Assembly (NCBI GenBank): GCA_030704615.1
Contig: CM060732.1
Span: 70,105,053-70,169,052 of the forward strand
DNA from: Takakia lepidozioides
Taxonomy: Eukaryota > Streptophyta > Takakiopsida > Takakiales > Takakiaceae
Direction of reading: 5' to 3'
DNA length: 64,000 bases
A model generated the notes under the pieces. That model worked only from the letters and a program-made list of their open reading frames with translations. It was not told the DNA's origin and did no database searches. Below, piece by piece: positions 1-21,930 of this stretch; position 1 is the stretch's first letter, and every line of letters starts with the position of its first letter. The position numbers and the translations under genes are program-made.

Positions 1-831
1 CAAACTGTGTGCATAAACATCCTTGGCGCCGCCCTCCCCTTTTTGGGCTTCGTCGTCTCCAGTAGACCCAGTGGTGGTAGTTGACGTGCCACGACTGATT
101 CTCGTGCACAACGAACAGCTGGGTCTGATTCCAGACTTGGCACCCCACCACCCTGCACCACTTCTGTTGTCCATTCATTGCGATGCTCTAAACAGCAACA
201 GGCTGTACGTTTACATGTTTTGATATCCTCAATCTGTTGGATGCACGTTATAGACATGGAAGCAGAACATACCCAGCACTCCGGATTTTCCTTTGAACAA
301 CGATACCAGCTGCAAGATCTTGAGCACCGAGTCTTCTGTATGTGAGGCATAGTGCTGTATATCTTCTCAACGGAACATTAGACAGTGGAGCAGCAATGAA
401 CGCTTTCCGCCTTGAGGTCCATATATGTTACAAAGCACGCCCCGAGGGCTAACTTTTGCCAAGCATTCTTCACTCATCTGTTGTAAGAAAATTTTTCGAG
501 ACAGAGTTGGAAGCTTTACACATTGCAAGTAGGTTATCGAAAAACTCAACCAAAAACTAAACGCCTGTCCCTCGAGAAGAACCGAAAATTCCGTGGAAAC
601 AATCCATGGACGACATGCATACAAAAGTGATGCCTCAAGACTTGTAATTGTAATATAGTGCATCTCAACAGTCTATCAAGGTCTCGTGAAACATTCAAAC
701 CACCTTCTGCCTCCACATGCAGACGATAGGGTGCTCAAGCTGGTATCTTTCTCATGGGTCTCCAGAAGCACATCTGGCGTGTTCGGTATGTTCGTCTTTC
801 ATCCCGTTGAAAAATATAATGTGATGTTCCG
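1..831. other. 5' flank of the PPR gene, no gene recognised
   Basis: No coding region that I can support lies here. Short open frames exist on both strands but have no recognisable domain and no splice context. The stretch just before position 832 is AT-rich and could hold the PPR promoter and leader, but no clear TATA box stands out. Confidence 0.5.
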
Positions 832-3246
832 ATGCTCGATAGTGTGACTCAAAACATTGGAAAGATCAAAACATGTAGAGCGACAGTCTCGTCCTGTGTG
901 CAAATTCTTAGCGGAGGGAGGTCAGACGTGGGTAATGAGTTTGGGTGTTTGTTATGCAGAGTGGTAGGGTGCCAAGTCTGGAATGAGACCCAGGTTTTAA
1001 TTGGGCATCAGAGTCGGGCCGAGGACGTGAGTCTTGGCACGTCCACCATTACAACTGATGCTAATGGAGGAGGAATTCACAGTCAAATTGGGGAGGAAAG
1101 CAGCAAGGACTCTAGTGCAGCTAGTGGGGATGTGATCACAGTGTGCAAGGATGGACGATCGACGGACCCGGTGCACATTTTGGATCTCATGGAGCAAAGA
1201 GGGTTTCGGGCATATTCGCATACCTGTTCTCGTCTCTTGCAAGGATATGGTAAGACAAATGCATTAGAAGATGGCAAGGCCGTTCATGCCCACATCAAAA
1301 AGAGTGGATTCGAGCCAGACACCTTCCTAGGGAATACCCTCGTCAGCATGTATGTCAAGTGCGGGAGTGTTGTGGATGCGCGTGAAGTGTTCGACACAAT
1401 GCCTAAGCGAGATGTGATTTCTTGGAATACGATGATTGCAGGATTAGCTCAGCAGGAGCATTCTGGAGAGGCAATCAAACTCTTCCAACAAATGCATCGA
1501 GAAGGCATAAAGCCTGACAAGGTCTCATTTATTAGCATCCTCAAAATATGTGCCAGTCCAGCAGCTCTGGGACAGGGCAAACTGCTCCATGCAAGCATCA
1601 TCAAACTTGGATTTGAGTCAGATGTCCAAGTGGGAACTGCACTTGTCAGCATGTATTGCAAGTGTGGGAGTGTGGTGGATGCTGGCCAAGTGTTTGCTAA
1701 AATGCCTACGCGAGATGTGGTTTCATGGACTGCGATGATTGCAGGATGTGCTCAGTATGGAGATGCTGAGGAGGCTTTTAAACACTTTAGGAAAATGCAA
1801 GGAGAAGGCACTAAGGCAGACAAGGTCACTTTCATTAGCATTCTCAACGCATGTGGCAGCCCATCAGCTCTAGATCAGGGGAAGTGGGTCCATGCATGCA
1901 TCATCAAAGCTGGATTTGAGTCAGATGTTCGAGTGGGGAATGCCCTCATCACTATGTTTTGCAAGTGTGGGAGTGTGGTGGATGCACGGCAGGTGTTTGA
2001 CAAAATGCCCAGGCGAGATGTGGTCTCATGGACTGCCATGATTGCAGGATTTGCCCAATATAGGGATAGTGAGGAGGTTGTTGAACTCTTTTGGCAAATG
2101 CAAAGAGAAGGTGTGAAGCCAAACAACATCACTTTCATTAGCATCCTCAATGCATGTGCGACCCTTGCAGCACTGGAAGAGGGGAAATGGGTCCATGGTC
2201 ACATCGTGAAATCTACATCTGAGGCAGATGTCTATGTGTGTACTGCCCTCGTTGATATGTATGCCAAGTGTGGAAACGTGGATGATGCACGGACAGTGTT
2301 TAACAAGATTATGGAACGAGATGAGGTCCTGTGGAATGCAATTATTATGGGATATGCTCAGCATGGGCGTGGCCAGGAAGCCCTCCGACTCTTTGAACAG
2401 ATGCAACAGGAAGGGGTGAAACCAAACAGCGTCACATTTATCGGTGTTCTCTCTGCATGCAGCTATGTCGGCCTAGTGGAGGAAGGATTTTGTCAATTTC
2501 TTTCTATGAGTCACGATCACCACATTACACCAACAGAAAAGCACTATGGATGCATGGTTGACCTTCTTGGTCGTGCAGGGTGCTTGGGTGAGGCAGAAGA
2601 CTTCATCAACAAAATGCCATTTGAACCAGGTGCTGGCGTGTGGGGGGCCTTGCTTGGTGCCTGCAGAGTGCATTGCAATGTGGGGATAGCAGAACGTGCT
2701 GCAGACCATATTCTGAAGTTGGAACCACAAAATGCTGGAATGTATATATTACTATCGAACATCTATGCTGCAGCCGGTAGGTGGGATGATGTAGCAAAAG
2801 TCAGAAATGTAATGGAGGCCAGAGGTGTGAAAAAGGAGCCAGGACGCACCTGGATCAAGGTGAAGAACAGGGTACATGCATTCATTGCAGAAGATAGGTC
2901 ACATCCACTAACAGACGAGATCTATACTGAGTTAGAGGGATTGACAATGAAGATGAAGGCAGCTGGATATTTGCCTGACACAAGCTTCGTGTTGCATGAT
3001 GTGGATCAGCAGAGAAAAGAAAAGTCTCTTTGCCACCACAGTGAAAAATTGGCCATTGCTTTTGGTCTCATTAGTACACCCTCTGGAACACCTCTTCGCA
3101 TCATCAAAAACCTTAGTGTGTGTGGTGACTGTCACACTGCCACCAAGTTTATTTCCAAGATTGTTGGACGAGAAATTGTTGCAAGGGATGCCAACCGATT
3201 TCATCACTTCAAAAATGGGGTGTGTTCTTGTGGGGATTATTGGTGA
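832..3246 (+). CDS. PLS/DYW-class pentatricopeptide repeat protein (putative organelle RNA editing factor)
   Basis: Intronless 804-residue frame from ATG 832 to TGA 3244-3246. After about 120 residues without motif come tandem PPR units (roughly residues 130-560) with alternating helices typified by 'DVVSWTAMIAG' and 'GNALITMFCKCG', then an E region (about 570-665) and a DYW cytidine-deaminase-like domain to the end. The zinc and catalytic signature is intact: H736-S737-E738 (HxE) and C764-x2-C767-H768, with the protein ending D802-Y803-W804. In plants such proteins bind one organellar RNA site through the repeats and convert C to U with the DYW domain. Inference: it acts in mitochondria or plastids; the first ~60 residues would have to carry the targeting signal but look atypical. 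The repeat units are unusually similar to one another ('CKCGSVVDA' recurs), suggesting recent internal duplication. No frameshift or missing key residue is seen. Confidence 0.93.
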   Translation: MLDSVTQNIGKIKTCRATVSSCVQILSGGRSDVGNEFGCLLCRVVGCQVWNETQVLIGHQSRAEDVSLGTSTITTDANGGGIHSQIGEESSKDSSAASGDVITVCKDGRSTDPVHILDLMEQRGFRAYSHTCSRLLQGYGKTNALEDGKAVHAHIKKSGFEPDTFLGNTLVSMYVKCGSVVDAREVFDTMPKRDVISWNTMIAGLAQQEHSGEAIKLFQQMHREGIKPDKVSFISILKICASPAALGQGKLLHASIIKLGFESDVQVGTALVSMYCKCGSVVDAGQVFAKMPTRDVVSWTAMIAGCAQYGDAEEAFKHFRKMQGEGTKADKVTFISILNACGSPSALDQGKWVHACIIKAGFESDVRVGNALITMFCKCGSVVDARQVFDKMPRRDVVSWTAMIAGFAQYRDSEEVVELFWQMQREGVKPNNITFISILNACATLAALEEGKWVHGHIVKSTSEADVYVCTALVDMYAKCGNVDDARTVFNKIMERDEVLWNAIIMGYAQHGRGQEALRLFEQMQQEGVKPNSVTFIGVLSACSYVGLVEEGFCQFLSMSHDHHITPTEKHYGCMVDLLGRAGCLGEAEDFINKMPFEPGAGVWGALLGACRVHCNVGIAERAADHILKLEPQNAGMYILLSNIYAAAGRWDDVAKVRNVMEARGVKKEPGRTWIKVKNRVHAFIAEDRSHPLTDEIYTELEGLTMKMKAAGYLPDTSFVLHDVDQQRKEKSLCHHSEKLAIAFGLISTPSGTPLRIIKNLSVCGDCHTATKFISKIVGREIVARDANRFHHFKNGVCSCGDYW

Positions 3247-5247
3247 TGGTAGGTGGACAATTCTTTCGAAGTCAACTGTTGCTTCTGGTGCCCCGACTTC
3301 TTTGTCTCAATCATTTCACAATGCCATTTGAAATGGTTGTAGAGAGCACATGGATAATGTGACCAAATCGAGTGGGGCGGACAGTGATACCCATCAATGT
3401 TGAAAGAGATGGAGCAACTCTGTATAGAGGTACCAAAAGTTCAGGTCTGTTTCTTTCCCCTGCAGATGCCTGGTTCTAATGAATATGTTGTGGTTGGATG
3501 ATTTTCTCATCCAAACCATGCAAAACCCCTCCGTATCTGGGGCTTTACAAGGCAGCACGTTTGTGTTGCACATGGCTGTGGGGTCAACAGCATTCCAGAA
3601 CGTATAGGCTCCACAGTATTGGTTATGGCTAGACAGTCATAATCATGGTGCTCTCTCGTTGATTCTGATGCTGGCACACTGCAATGTGTTGGTTGCTGAT
3701 TCAATTTCAGAGCAGGACCGGAAATTGCGTCCCTTTATGCGTCCCTTTATGCATCCCACATTCTGCCACTCTTTTCCTATTAAGGGACTTGAGAAGAGAG
3801 AGATGTACAAATAACTGGGCAGGTTAAATGCAGGTTCAAGCCTCACAATTTAAGCTCTCAACTGTCCAAGCTGTTCAAGATGGCTTTGACAGTATGCCTC
3901 ATTAAATGAGTCAGTATGTTTACTATGACTATTGACTCATGCCTGTTCCAGCAGACGCGAACATTTGGTCAATTTCTTGGCTAGGGGCGAGGATGCTTGA
4001 CTTTAGGAAAATGTCAATATTTGATTCTGCAGGAAAAATCGCTAAAAGATGGACCCCTGCGGAAGCAGTGTCTCTTCACCCTCAAGGTCCTTCGTTTTTG
4101 GAATCGTAATGGCTGTGCAGTCCCATTTTACCACACTTAAAAATTGATTGGTGATCCCTCCTTTATAACTAAGTTGGTTAACATGGGTGACATCCAACAC
4201 ACACCCACTTGTATGGTGGCGGTATGCCTTGAGCATTGGACATCCATTTGTTGGATGCTTGAGATGGCTAAAAGATAGCCTGTTGCAAGTGATGCATACA
4301 AAAAGCTACATAAAGGAGATAAATCATGCAGGATTGTAATCACCACACCTCCTGAAATCATTATGTTGACTGCTATGACTATGTCTCAGTATATGCAAGT
4401 AACCAGCAACTGGGGAAATTTTCAATCACCTAGTGAAGGGAAATAATAATTGATACACATGCATTTATGATTTTAATTTTGCTGTATGTGTCAACTTGCA
4501 GAATTGCCCCCACATGAGTTCTGGCACATAATATGTAAAGCTCTCAGCACTGGTGGCTGCTCCAGGGCTCTGTCTTCATTGGGGTCCTTCACCACATCAG
4601 AGGCCATGGTGTGATACCAATCTGCCTTCTTACAGGTCTCACTTTGAGCTTGTTGCGTTGTTGCTAGAAGTTTTCCGTGTGCTCGAAGACTCTGTATAGA
4701 TATACTGAACAAGAAGCAAGTGGCAAAGCTGCTGTAGACTCTGTTCTGGGCAGAACTTCAGGTCAGCCAACTGTAGTTTGGGGAAGGTCGAGATGTTGAA
4801 GGGCCAAGTAAATGGAATATCATGCCACCACCTCCGCTCAGAAGTGCCCCTTGTTGAAGGTGTTGAAGGCCATCATCCTTGGACACATAGGGTAAGCCTT
4901 GTTTCCTTGCAAATTGTCTCATTGTGGCAGAGTTGTTGCCATTACCGAAGTTTCTTGCAGTCGGTTTAATCTACACATCAAACAATGCTGCTGTGGGTTT
5001 CTGACCGTTTTGGTCCTCGCACAACTGGTTTAAGTCTAGGTGAAGACTCCTATCAAATGTTTGGAAGTTATAATGCCATTCCTGACTAAGATTTTCTCAG
5101 ATCTATATAATAATATTTTCCCATTTTCAAATCCAAAAATATAGATGACATTGTAACAGTGTGCCATGAGGTGCCATACATTCAAGACACCATAAAGTAA
5201 TTCAGGCTCTATGGTTGACTTACATGTCTTGGAGATGTAACTGCTGT
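3247..5247. other. Intergenic stretch between PPR and R3H genes
   Basis: I find no gene here. The only local structure noted is a short tandem repeat of 'GCGTCCCTTTAT' near 3728-3750. The left part will hold the 3' end of the PPR transcript and the right part the 3' end of the minus-strand R3H transcript, so the two genes converge. Confidence 0.5.
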
Positions 5248-7099
5248 TCAGGCTGGTTTGCCTAAGGCGTGAGCAATCATTCGGCGTGCCACACCAGGGA
5301 GTGGCCGCACCTTGGACATCCCTGGCTGTTTAAGCTGATTGTCGGCACTGACCAAATTCTCAGAGAATATCCGTTCACGAGCTGCTAAGTAGGCAGCTTC
5401 TCGCTCCTCTGAGGCCACTGTTGGTGAAAGCAATGAGGATTGATTACGTTGCTCATCTGCAATACACAAGTTACTCAATGTAAGTTCCAAAGGACCAAGT
5501 AACCCAAAACTTTTCTTAACTCAACAGAGCTAATTGTGGTTAGTTCCAATTGCTGAAGCAATATTGTAGACCATCCTCTAATGAGCCTACATTGTAACCT
5601 TGTACATCACCACGACAAGATATAGCCATCCGAACCCACACCATGCAGCTATTTTGGGCCCAGGCTGAGTATGTTTGCTGCTCTCTTTATCCAAATCCAG
5701 TGTTGTGGATCTCAAGTTTTGGGGCACATCATCAAACCTGTAGAATTGGGTCTATATAGGCATACATCACTAAAATCCAGACTTCTGTCTTCCCCTTAAA
5801 AAGCATATTTGATTATCTATTGCAAAATTTACTGGGTTTGATTGCAAGTTGCACCTTCACCTAGGTTTGTACCGGGATTTCATCAATTTGGTGAATAGGT
5901 GCTATGCTGCACTACACTCCAAAAATCAAGATTGCTAAAAACATAAAACAAGCTCAAAAGCTATTATCTTACCAACTTTGTAGCCAATGAAACCAATGAA
6001 AATATTTTTTCCCTGCTCTCCATGAATTTTGTGAAATATACACCAAGAGCAGGTGTCAGTGGGCCTTAATTTACGTGGTCCCTTTTTGAGGATCAATGAG
6101 TGGAAGATATGGTGATGTGGCCAGGGGTAGATGGCAGGGTCGTATTTGGGAAATTTTCTTTCGTCCTTTAGGGGTTAGCCTCATTGTGAACCTCTACCCA
6201 TGAGGTGTCCCTGCACATCTGGAAGGACCTTGAAAATGAAAAGTAGCATGTATGTATAGTTGCTTTTGTTACAATGACGTAAGAGAGCAAACCTGATGAA
6301 TGTGTATCTCGTGTCAAAAGCTGCCGTGTTGAAGGAGAATGGTGTCCATCTTCATAACAACTCTCCAACACATCACTCACCAGCAGTAACGGTCTATTGA
6401 AAACCAACAAAAGATTTGTGAGAGACCATTGCTGTTGCAAATGATGTACCCTTCAGACCATTGATCCATGGGCATACCAACCCTGCACAAACCAGTTATA
6501 AGCTTTTTACCCATGAGGGTATGGAAACCGGGCTAAAAATCGCAGAAGTGGTTGCACACAGTCAAGAAGAATCAGGTCATCAACATGCTAGAAAACATAA
6601 TTCTTGTTTCCAGAACTGCTGCTCTGGTCTTGAACTTTGCCACAGATGTGATCAGGTGCGCCATGATTGCACTGCAAGTCACACTGTTTGAAAAAGGGCA
6701 GGGATGCAAGGGAGTGAGCGAATACGTACATGGTGGAGTCTTCACATTTTTCTATCACAAGATGACGATCCTCTCCTTCGCCCACAGACTTGTGCACCAA
6801 TCTGCCCAATTTACCATGTATTTAAATTAGGCAATACCAAACGAAAGATAACAAAAAGGAAATCCAGCTGAAAGTACAGGATTATTCAACGAATTAATCA
6901 GCAGAATGGGCTATAGATAAATGTGAGAACCTCAACTTCACCACTGGCACTACACAATAAGTTTAGGCTACCCCAAATACCAAGTGCACTGGGGGGGTGC
7001 TGAGAGGAGGGAGAGAGAGACCCAAAGCAGTCAGCAAGCCGATGCAGCAACATCCGTTGATATGACGACATAGGCTCCAATACAAGAGTTTCCTCCCCT
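5248..7099 (-). CDS. R3H-SUZ domain nucleic-acid-binding protein (5' exons not resolved)
   Basis: Four consecutive minus-strand exons join in frame: 7099-7022, 6801-6730, 6393-6293 and 5456-5248 (stop 5250-5248). Each has an AG acceptor and a GT donor. The joined product has an R3H core, 'SSYQRMLLHRLADCFG' followed by 'LVHKSVGEGEDRHLVIEKC' and then 'PLLLVSDVLESCYE', a linker, a SUZ-like motif 'EEREAAYLAARERIF', and the C-terminal 'ARRMIAHALGK' block. This order is that of plant R3H proteins such as the Arabidopsis At2g40960 group. R3H binds single-stranded nucleic acid and SUZ is an RNA-binding motif; the cellular role is not well defined. The family's N-terminal part should lie to the right. 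A possible first exon is noted separately. Confidence 0.82.
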
Positions 7100-7939
7100 C
7101 TGCACCATCGGAGCAGGTTGCCTTAGAATCCTCCATGGACCGTAAGAGTAGGTGTAAAGGATTTATTGTTGGGGCCAGGACCTGCTATTGCCCAAATTTC
7201 ACCGTCCCCTCTCATTCAACAGAGGAAGAATGAACATGCATACTAGAGTTAAGACTATCTGCTACTGATTGATTCAATGATCCTTGCAGAAATAATATTG
7301 ACTGCATGCACTTACATAAGACAAAACCCAGGCACAAAGTGGCTGACATTATCAGTGATAGATACATAGCTGACAATTTTAACACAGGATCCACAGTTGG
7401 ATATGTCTGGTAGACTCTCTTTCTCATCGACAGCCTGTGAGGCCATAACGCTGCTAAGAGCTATCTGGTGAGAACCTTCTGTCTCTCGATCTATCTCTCT
7501 GGACATTATAAGTTCGTTTTTTGTTTTAGTTTCTCAGCTTCTCACCCATACAAGACATACAGACCGGAAAGATGGCTCCAGAAACTTGACAAACATTTCT
7601 TCAATAGAAAGCACCAAATGCTTTGTGTGTAAGTTGTCCTTCACCATCCAAGCCAGCTCCTCCACCTAACATAAGATTCCGAGCACAATTGTTAGGCCAC
7701 CTCTAGCATGCATGCAACCCCCTTACTCCAGTTACTCCAAAGACTCCAAAGACCATGAAGCATACAACTTTGACCATGTCTCCTAGCGATTACAGCTTGC
7801 CTCTGAACAGAGCGGGGCCTCAAAGTAGTCATTTTCAGGTTAGAAGGGCCCGCGCGCGACTGAAAACCGAGGGGAGGAGAGGGAAAGAGAGCGCTATGCA
7901 ACATTCAGATATAGACGAGAGAATTAGTGGATGACAGAC

Positions 7940-8137
7940 CTCGAACTGGACGCCCATGGCTGGGACAAACCCGGACTGCGCTTCGCTCACCAGATTTCTC
8001 CACGAATGAATTTTTTTAACAGTTCCTTACCCTCTCCAGACACCGAGTGAATGCAAACGCTTCAATTCAGCCTCCAACACACCCGCAAGCTGTTTCGCTT
8101 GATCGAAGAATCTGTCTCTCTCTCTTCCGAAGCTCAT
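7940..8137 (-). other. Possible 5' exon(s) of the R3H gene or of a separate gene
   Basis: On the minus strand an ATG at 8137 opens 35 codons ('MSFGRERDRFFDQAKQ...' then 'LAGVLEAELKRLHSLGVW') that run into a strong donor GTAAGG at 8030. A 36-nt stretch at 7975-7940 is flanked by CAG and GTCTGT and could be a second small exon. The reading frame is plausible and charged, but I recognise no family. I did not find the exons that would link it to 7099, so its assignment to the R3H gene rests on strand and distance only. Confidence 0.3.
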
Positions 8138-10780
8138 GTGCTTCCCTGTGCTGCAAGGTGCCCTAGAAACTCCCCGTTAACAGAACGGTGACGATACCAA
8201 ACGAGATCTTCAGAGCCAGTCTGCAAAAAGAATGACTCTTTTTGATAGCTATCGGAAAGTATTTACCGAAAGATAAAGGCACGTAGGCTGTCTTCAGTCT
8301 TCACTGCACCGTGTGCATGTCAATTTCCCAGCGGGAGCGTCTCTCTCGACAATTCTAAGATCCCCACGCAGAATCTCGAGGCAAATAATCCCTAGCAGAT
8401 CATTTGGAAAGGGACCTGGAGGAAGTGGAATGGTTGCAAATCTGGTATCGTTGCTAAACTTGGTTAGAGGTAATAATAATCAGGAAGGAAGTGTTCTACC
8501 TAAAAAAGAAAAAAAAGGTGGTAGGTGTACACAGCGATGACAGAGCTGCCAGCAATGGAGCGATGGCGCTTGTCATGTGCAGGGCGCCTGCAATCAAGGG
8601 TGCGTACCACGTGCTGCTGCTGTCTGCAGCGTGCTTATGGCCGCTTCCACTTAACTTTATACCTAGTGAAGGCTTGCCAGAGCCCACCTTGGAAGGCTAG
8701 CATAATGCGCATCACATATAATGATAATGTTTGGTTCTCGTCCAAGAATAGTAGTCTGTGGCTCTACTGGCCATGCAGTGACTGGAACAGTAATGAGTCG
8801 AATCAGAGAACTTTTTCGAGCAGGAAGATCTGCTTTTGATTCTGCGATGGGTTGTAAGTCGTGAAGAAGTATATAGGTAGTGTGGTGTACAAATGTAGAA
8901 GAAAGAATGTACGTAATGTACTACCCAGGCATGCAGAGATAGATCGGACTGTGGACAGACCTCGTGCGTTTTTCTGGCTATTGACTGCTCAGAGTTCAGA
9001 CTTCATGGCTGCTGTCGGTTAGTGGTTGAAATTCATCAATGCTATACTTGCAGCACAGTGGCGAGGAAGGGGTGAGGTACAAGAGTGAAGGGTTGAGATG
9101 TATCCTTGACTATCCGAGATTTGGAAGTTCCGAGAGAGAAAGAAATGAACGGAGGAGAGTTGAGGAAGGACAGTTCACAGACGCAAAGACAGTGAGTTCG
9201 TTGACTGCATCTTACTGGGGGTCTTCTTGCAGGGAGAGGAAGGGGGAGACTGCTATTCGCGGGTGTACTTCAGCGTCCGAAAGAAGGAACTGTAGAGGAC
9301 GATTGCCAGATATAGAATCTAAAGGAAGAGCTCCCCTCCGTCGGTCGCTCGGGTTTCAACACTGCAGGAACGACATCTAGGCCGCTGGCTCCGGAAGTAG
9401 TTCTACACCGAGCCTACAAAGGTCTGCAAGCTGCAGCTCACTAAGTTCTGAGATGGAAAATTTCATAGAGATTAGAAACGATTCTCAGTCTCAACATTGC
9501 CGCGTTAATGTTGAGACATACGAACTCTTGCTTTCCCATGTGTTATGCAGATGCTCTGTAACGTCTAGTAGGTTCACCGTATGATTCGCCAGGTCAATCC
9601 TTTCAAGGTTTTCCAGCCGAGGCTGACAATCTGTTAGCTGTTGTCTTGTTCTTAAGTGTCGCAACAATGTGAGCTGAATCACACGCCTCTTGTGTTCTCT
9701 ACTAGAAAGTTTATCGAACACTTTGTGTGCTAGTTTCCTTCCTTCGTCGGGGAGCACAATGACTGCGGGAATCCAGTAAGCTTATGTGGAGGAGCTTTGG
9801 ATTCGAGCTGGAAACCACTTATACAGTTATCCACAGGGACAGGTAGAGAGTGATCATAGGTCGTGTTACAGTAGAGATCATTCATTGGATTCGAAATACA
9901 CGTTGCCCAAGCTGACATGATCCTATATTAATCTGGACATAGCACAGAGATGGCCGGTGTGAATTGCATTTGGAGAACTACCGGTGGGCAACTTCTTCGA
10001 AACTTATGTGACATACATGGTGAGCAGAGTGAACTAGAACCTTCGAGTGATACCTTGCCACAACTCGCCTTCCGAAGACGGACGAAATTCATTGTTTCAA
10101 AGTTTGGGAGGAGTTTGAAGAGCTTGTGAGATCACATTGATTGCCTTCAAGCGTATGCAGCTGGGACCAGACGAATCGTTCAGACTGACGCTGTATGGTT
10201 TGAAAAATTGAATTACACGAAGGTTGTCTGTATATTCCATAATGGGAAGGAATAGCAATTACACTGTGTGGAGGAAGTGACATGTTGGACACGAAGGGGT
10301 GCTGTACTGTGTGTGCAAACAGGTCGAATGAAGATAGCACCATTCTTTCTTTCAATGTATATGGGATATCTAATGTCCCTGGTTCTCTGTTCTGCCAGCA
10401 CAGAAGGTAATTGATGCCCTTCTCTCTGTTTGTCTGTCTGCAACACACTTGTGGACAATTGGTTAGCTTCATAGGCTCACACTACTAGTATTACATGTGC
10501 GTTAGGTGGCTCGGTGTTAAGTTTAGGGAGAGGGAAGGGTCCTTGGGAGGTATTTTCCAGTTGATACTTGACATAATTCTGTGTTGGCACCTAGAGATTC
10601 CTTCTGGCACATCTCTTAAGCGGTCTTCTCAATTTTTATCCCTAAGCATCTCAGGTTTCATATGTGATGAGAAAGAGTGTATCCTCTAAGGCTGGCATAG
10701 CCCCCTTCCGTACAACACTTAGGGACAGACTATGTGGCTCCTCTCAGAGTTGGTTAATTGCATGTGACGCCCCACAAGAG
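8138..10780. other. Intergenic region, possible divergent promoter
   Basis: Between the candidate minus-strand start at 8137 and the plus-strand receptor kinase I see no recognisable coding exon. If the 8137 start is real, 8138 onward would be a head-to-head promoter region. Open frames at 8313, 8525, 9039 (+) and 9757, 10472 (-) lack domains and were not called. A first exon with the receptor kinase's signal peptide may lie in the right part but could not be identified. Confidence 0.4.
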
Positions 10781-10789
10781 TTTCTGATT

Positions 10790-21930
<11,141 letters not shown>

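Noticed and set aside
367-663. 98-codon minus-strand frame left of the PPR gene
   Set aside because: No domain, no splice context and no neighbours that would support it.
1875-2406. Antisense open frames within the PPR gene
   Set aside because: They mirror the repeats of the PPR frame and have no independent support.
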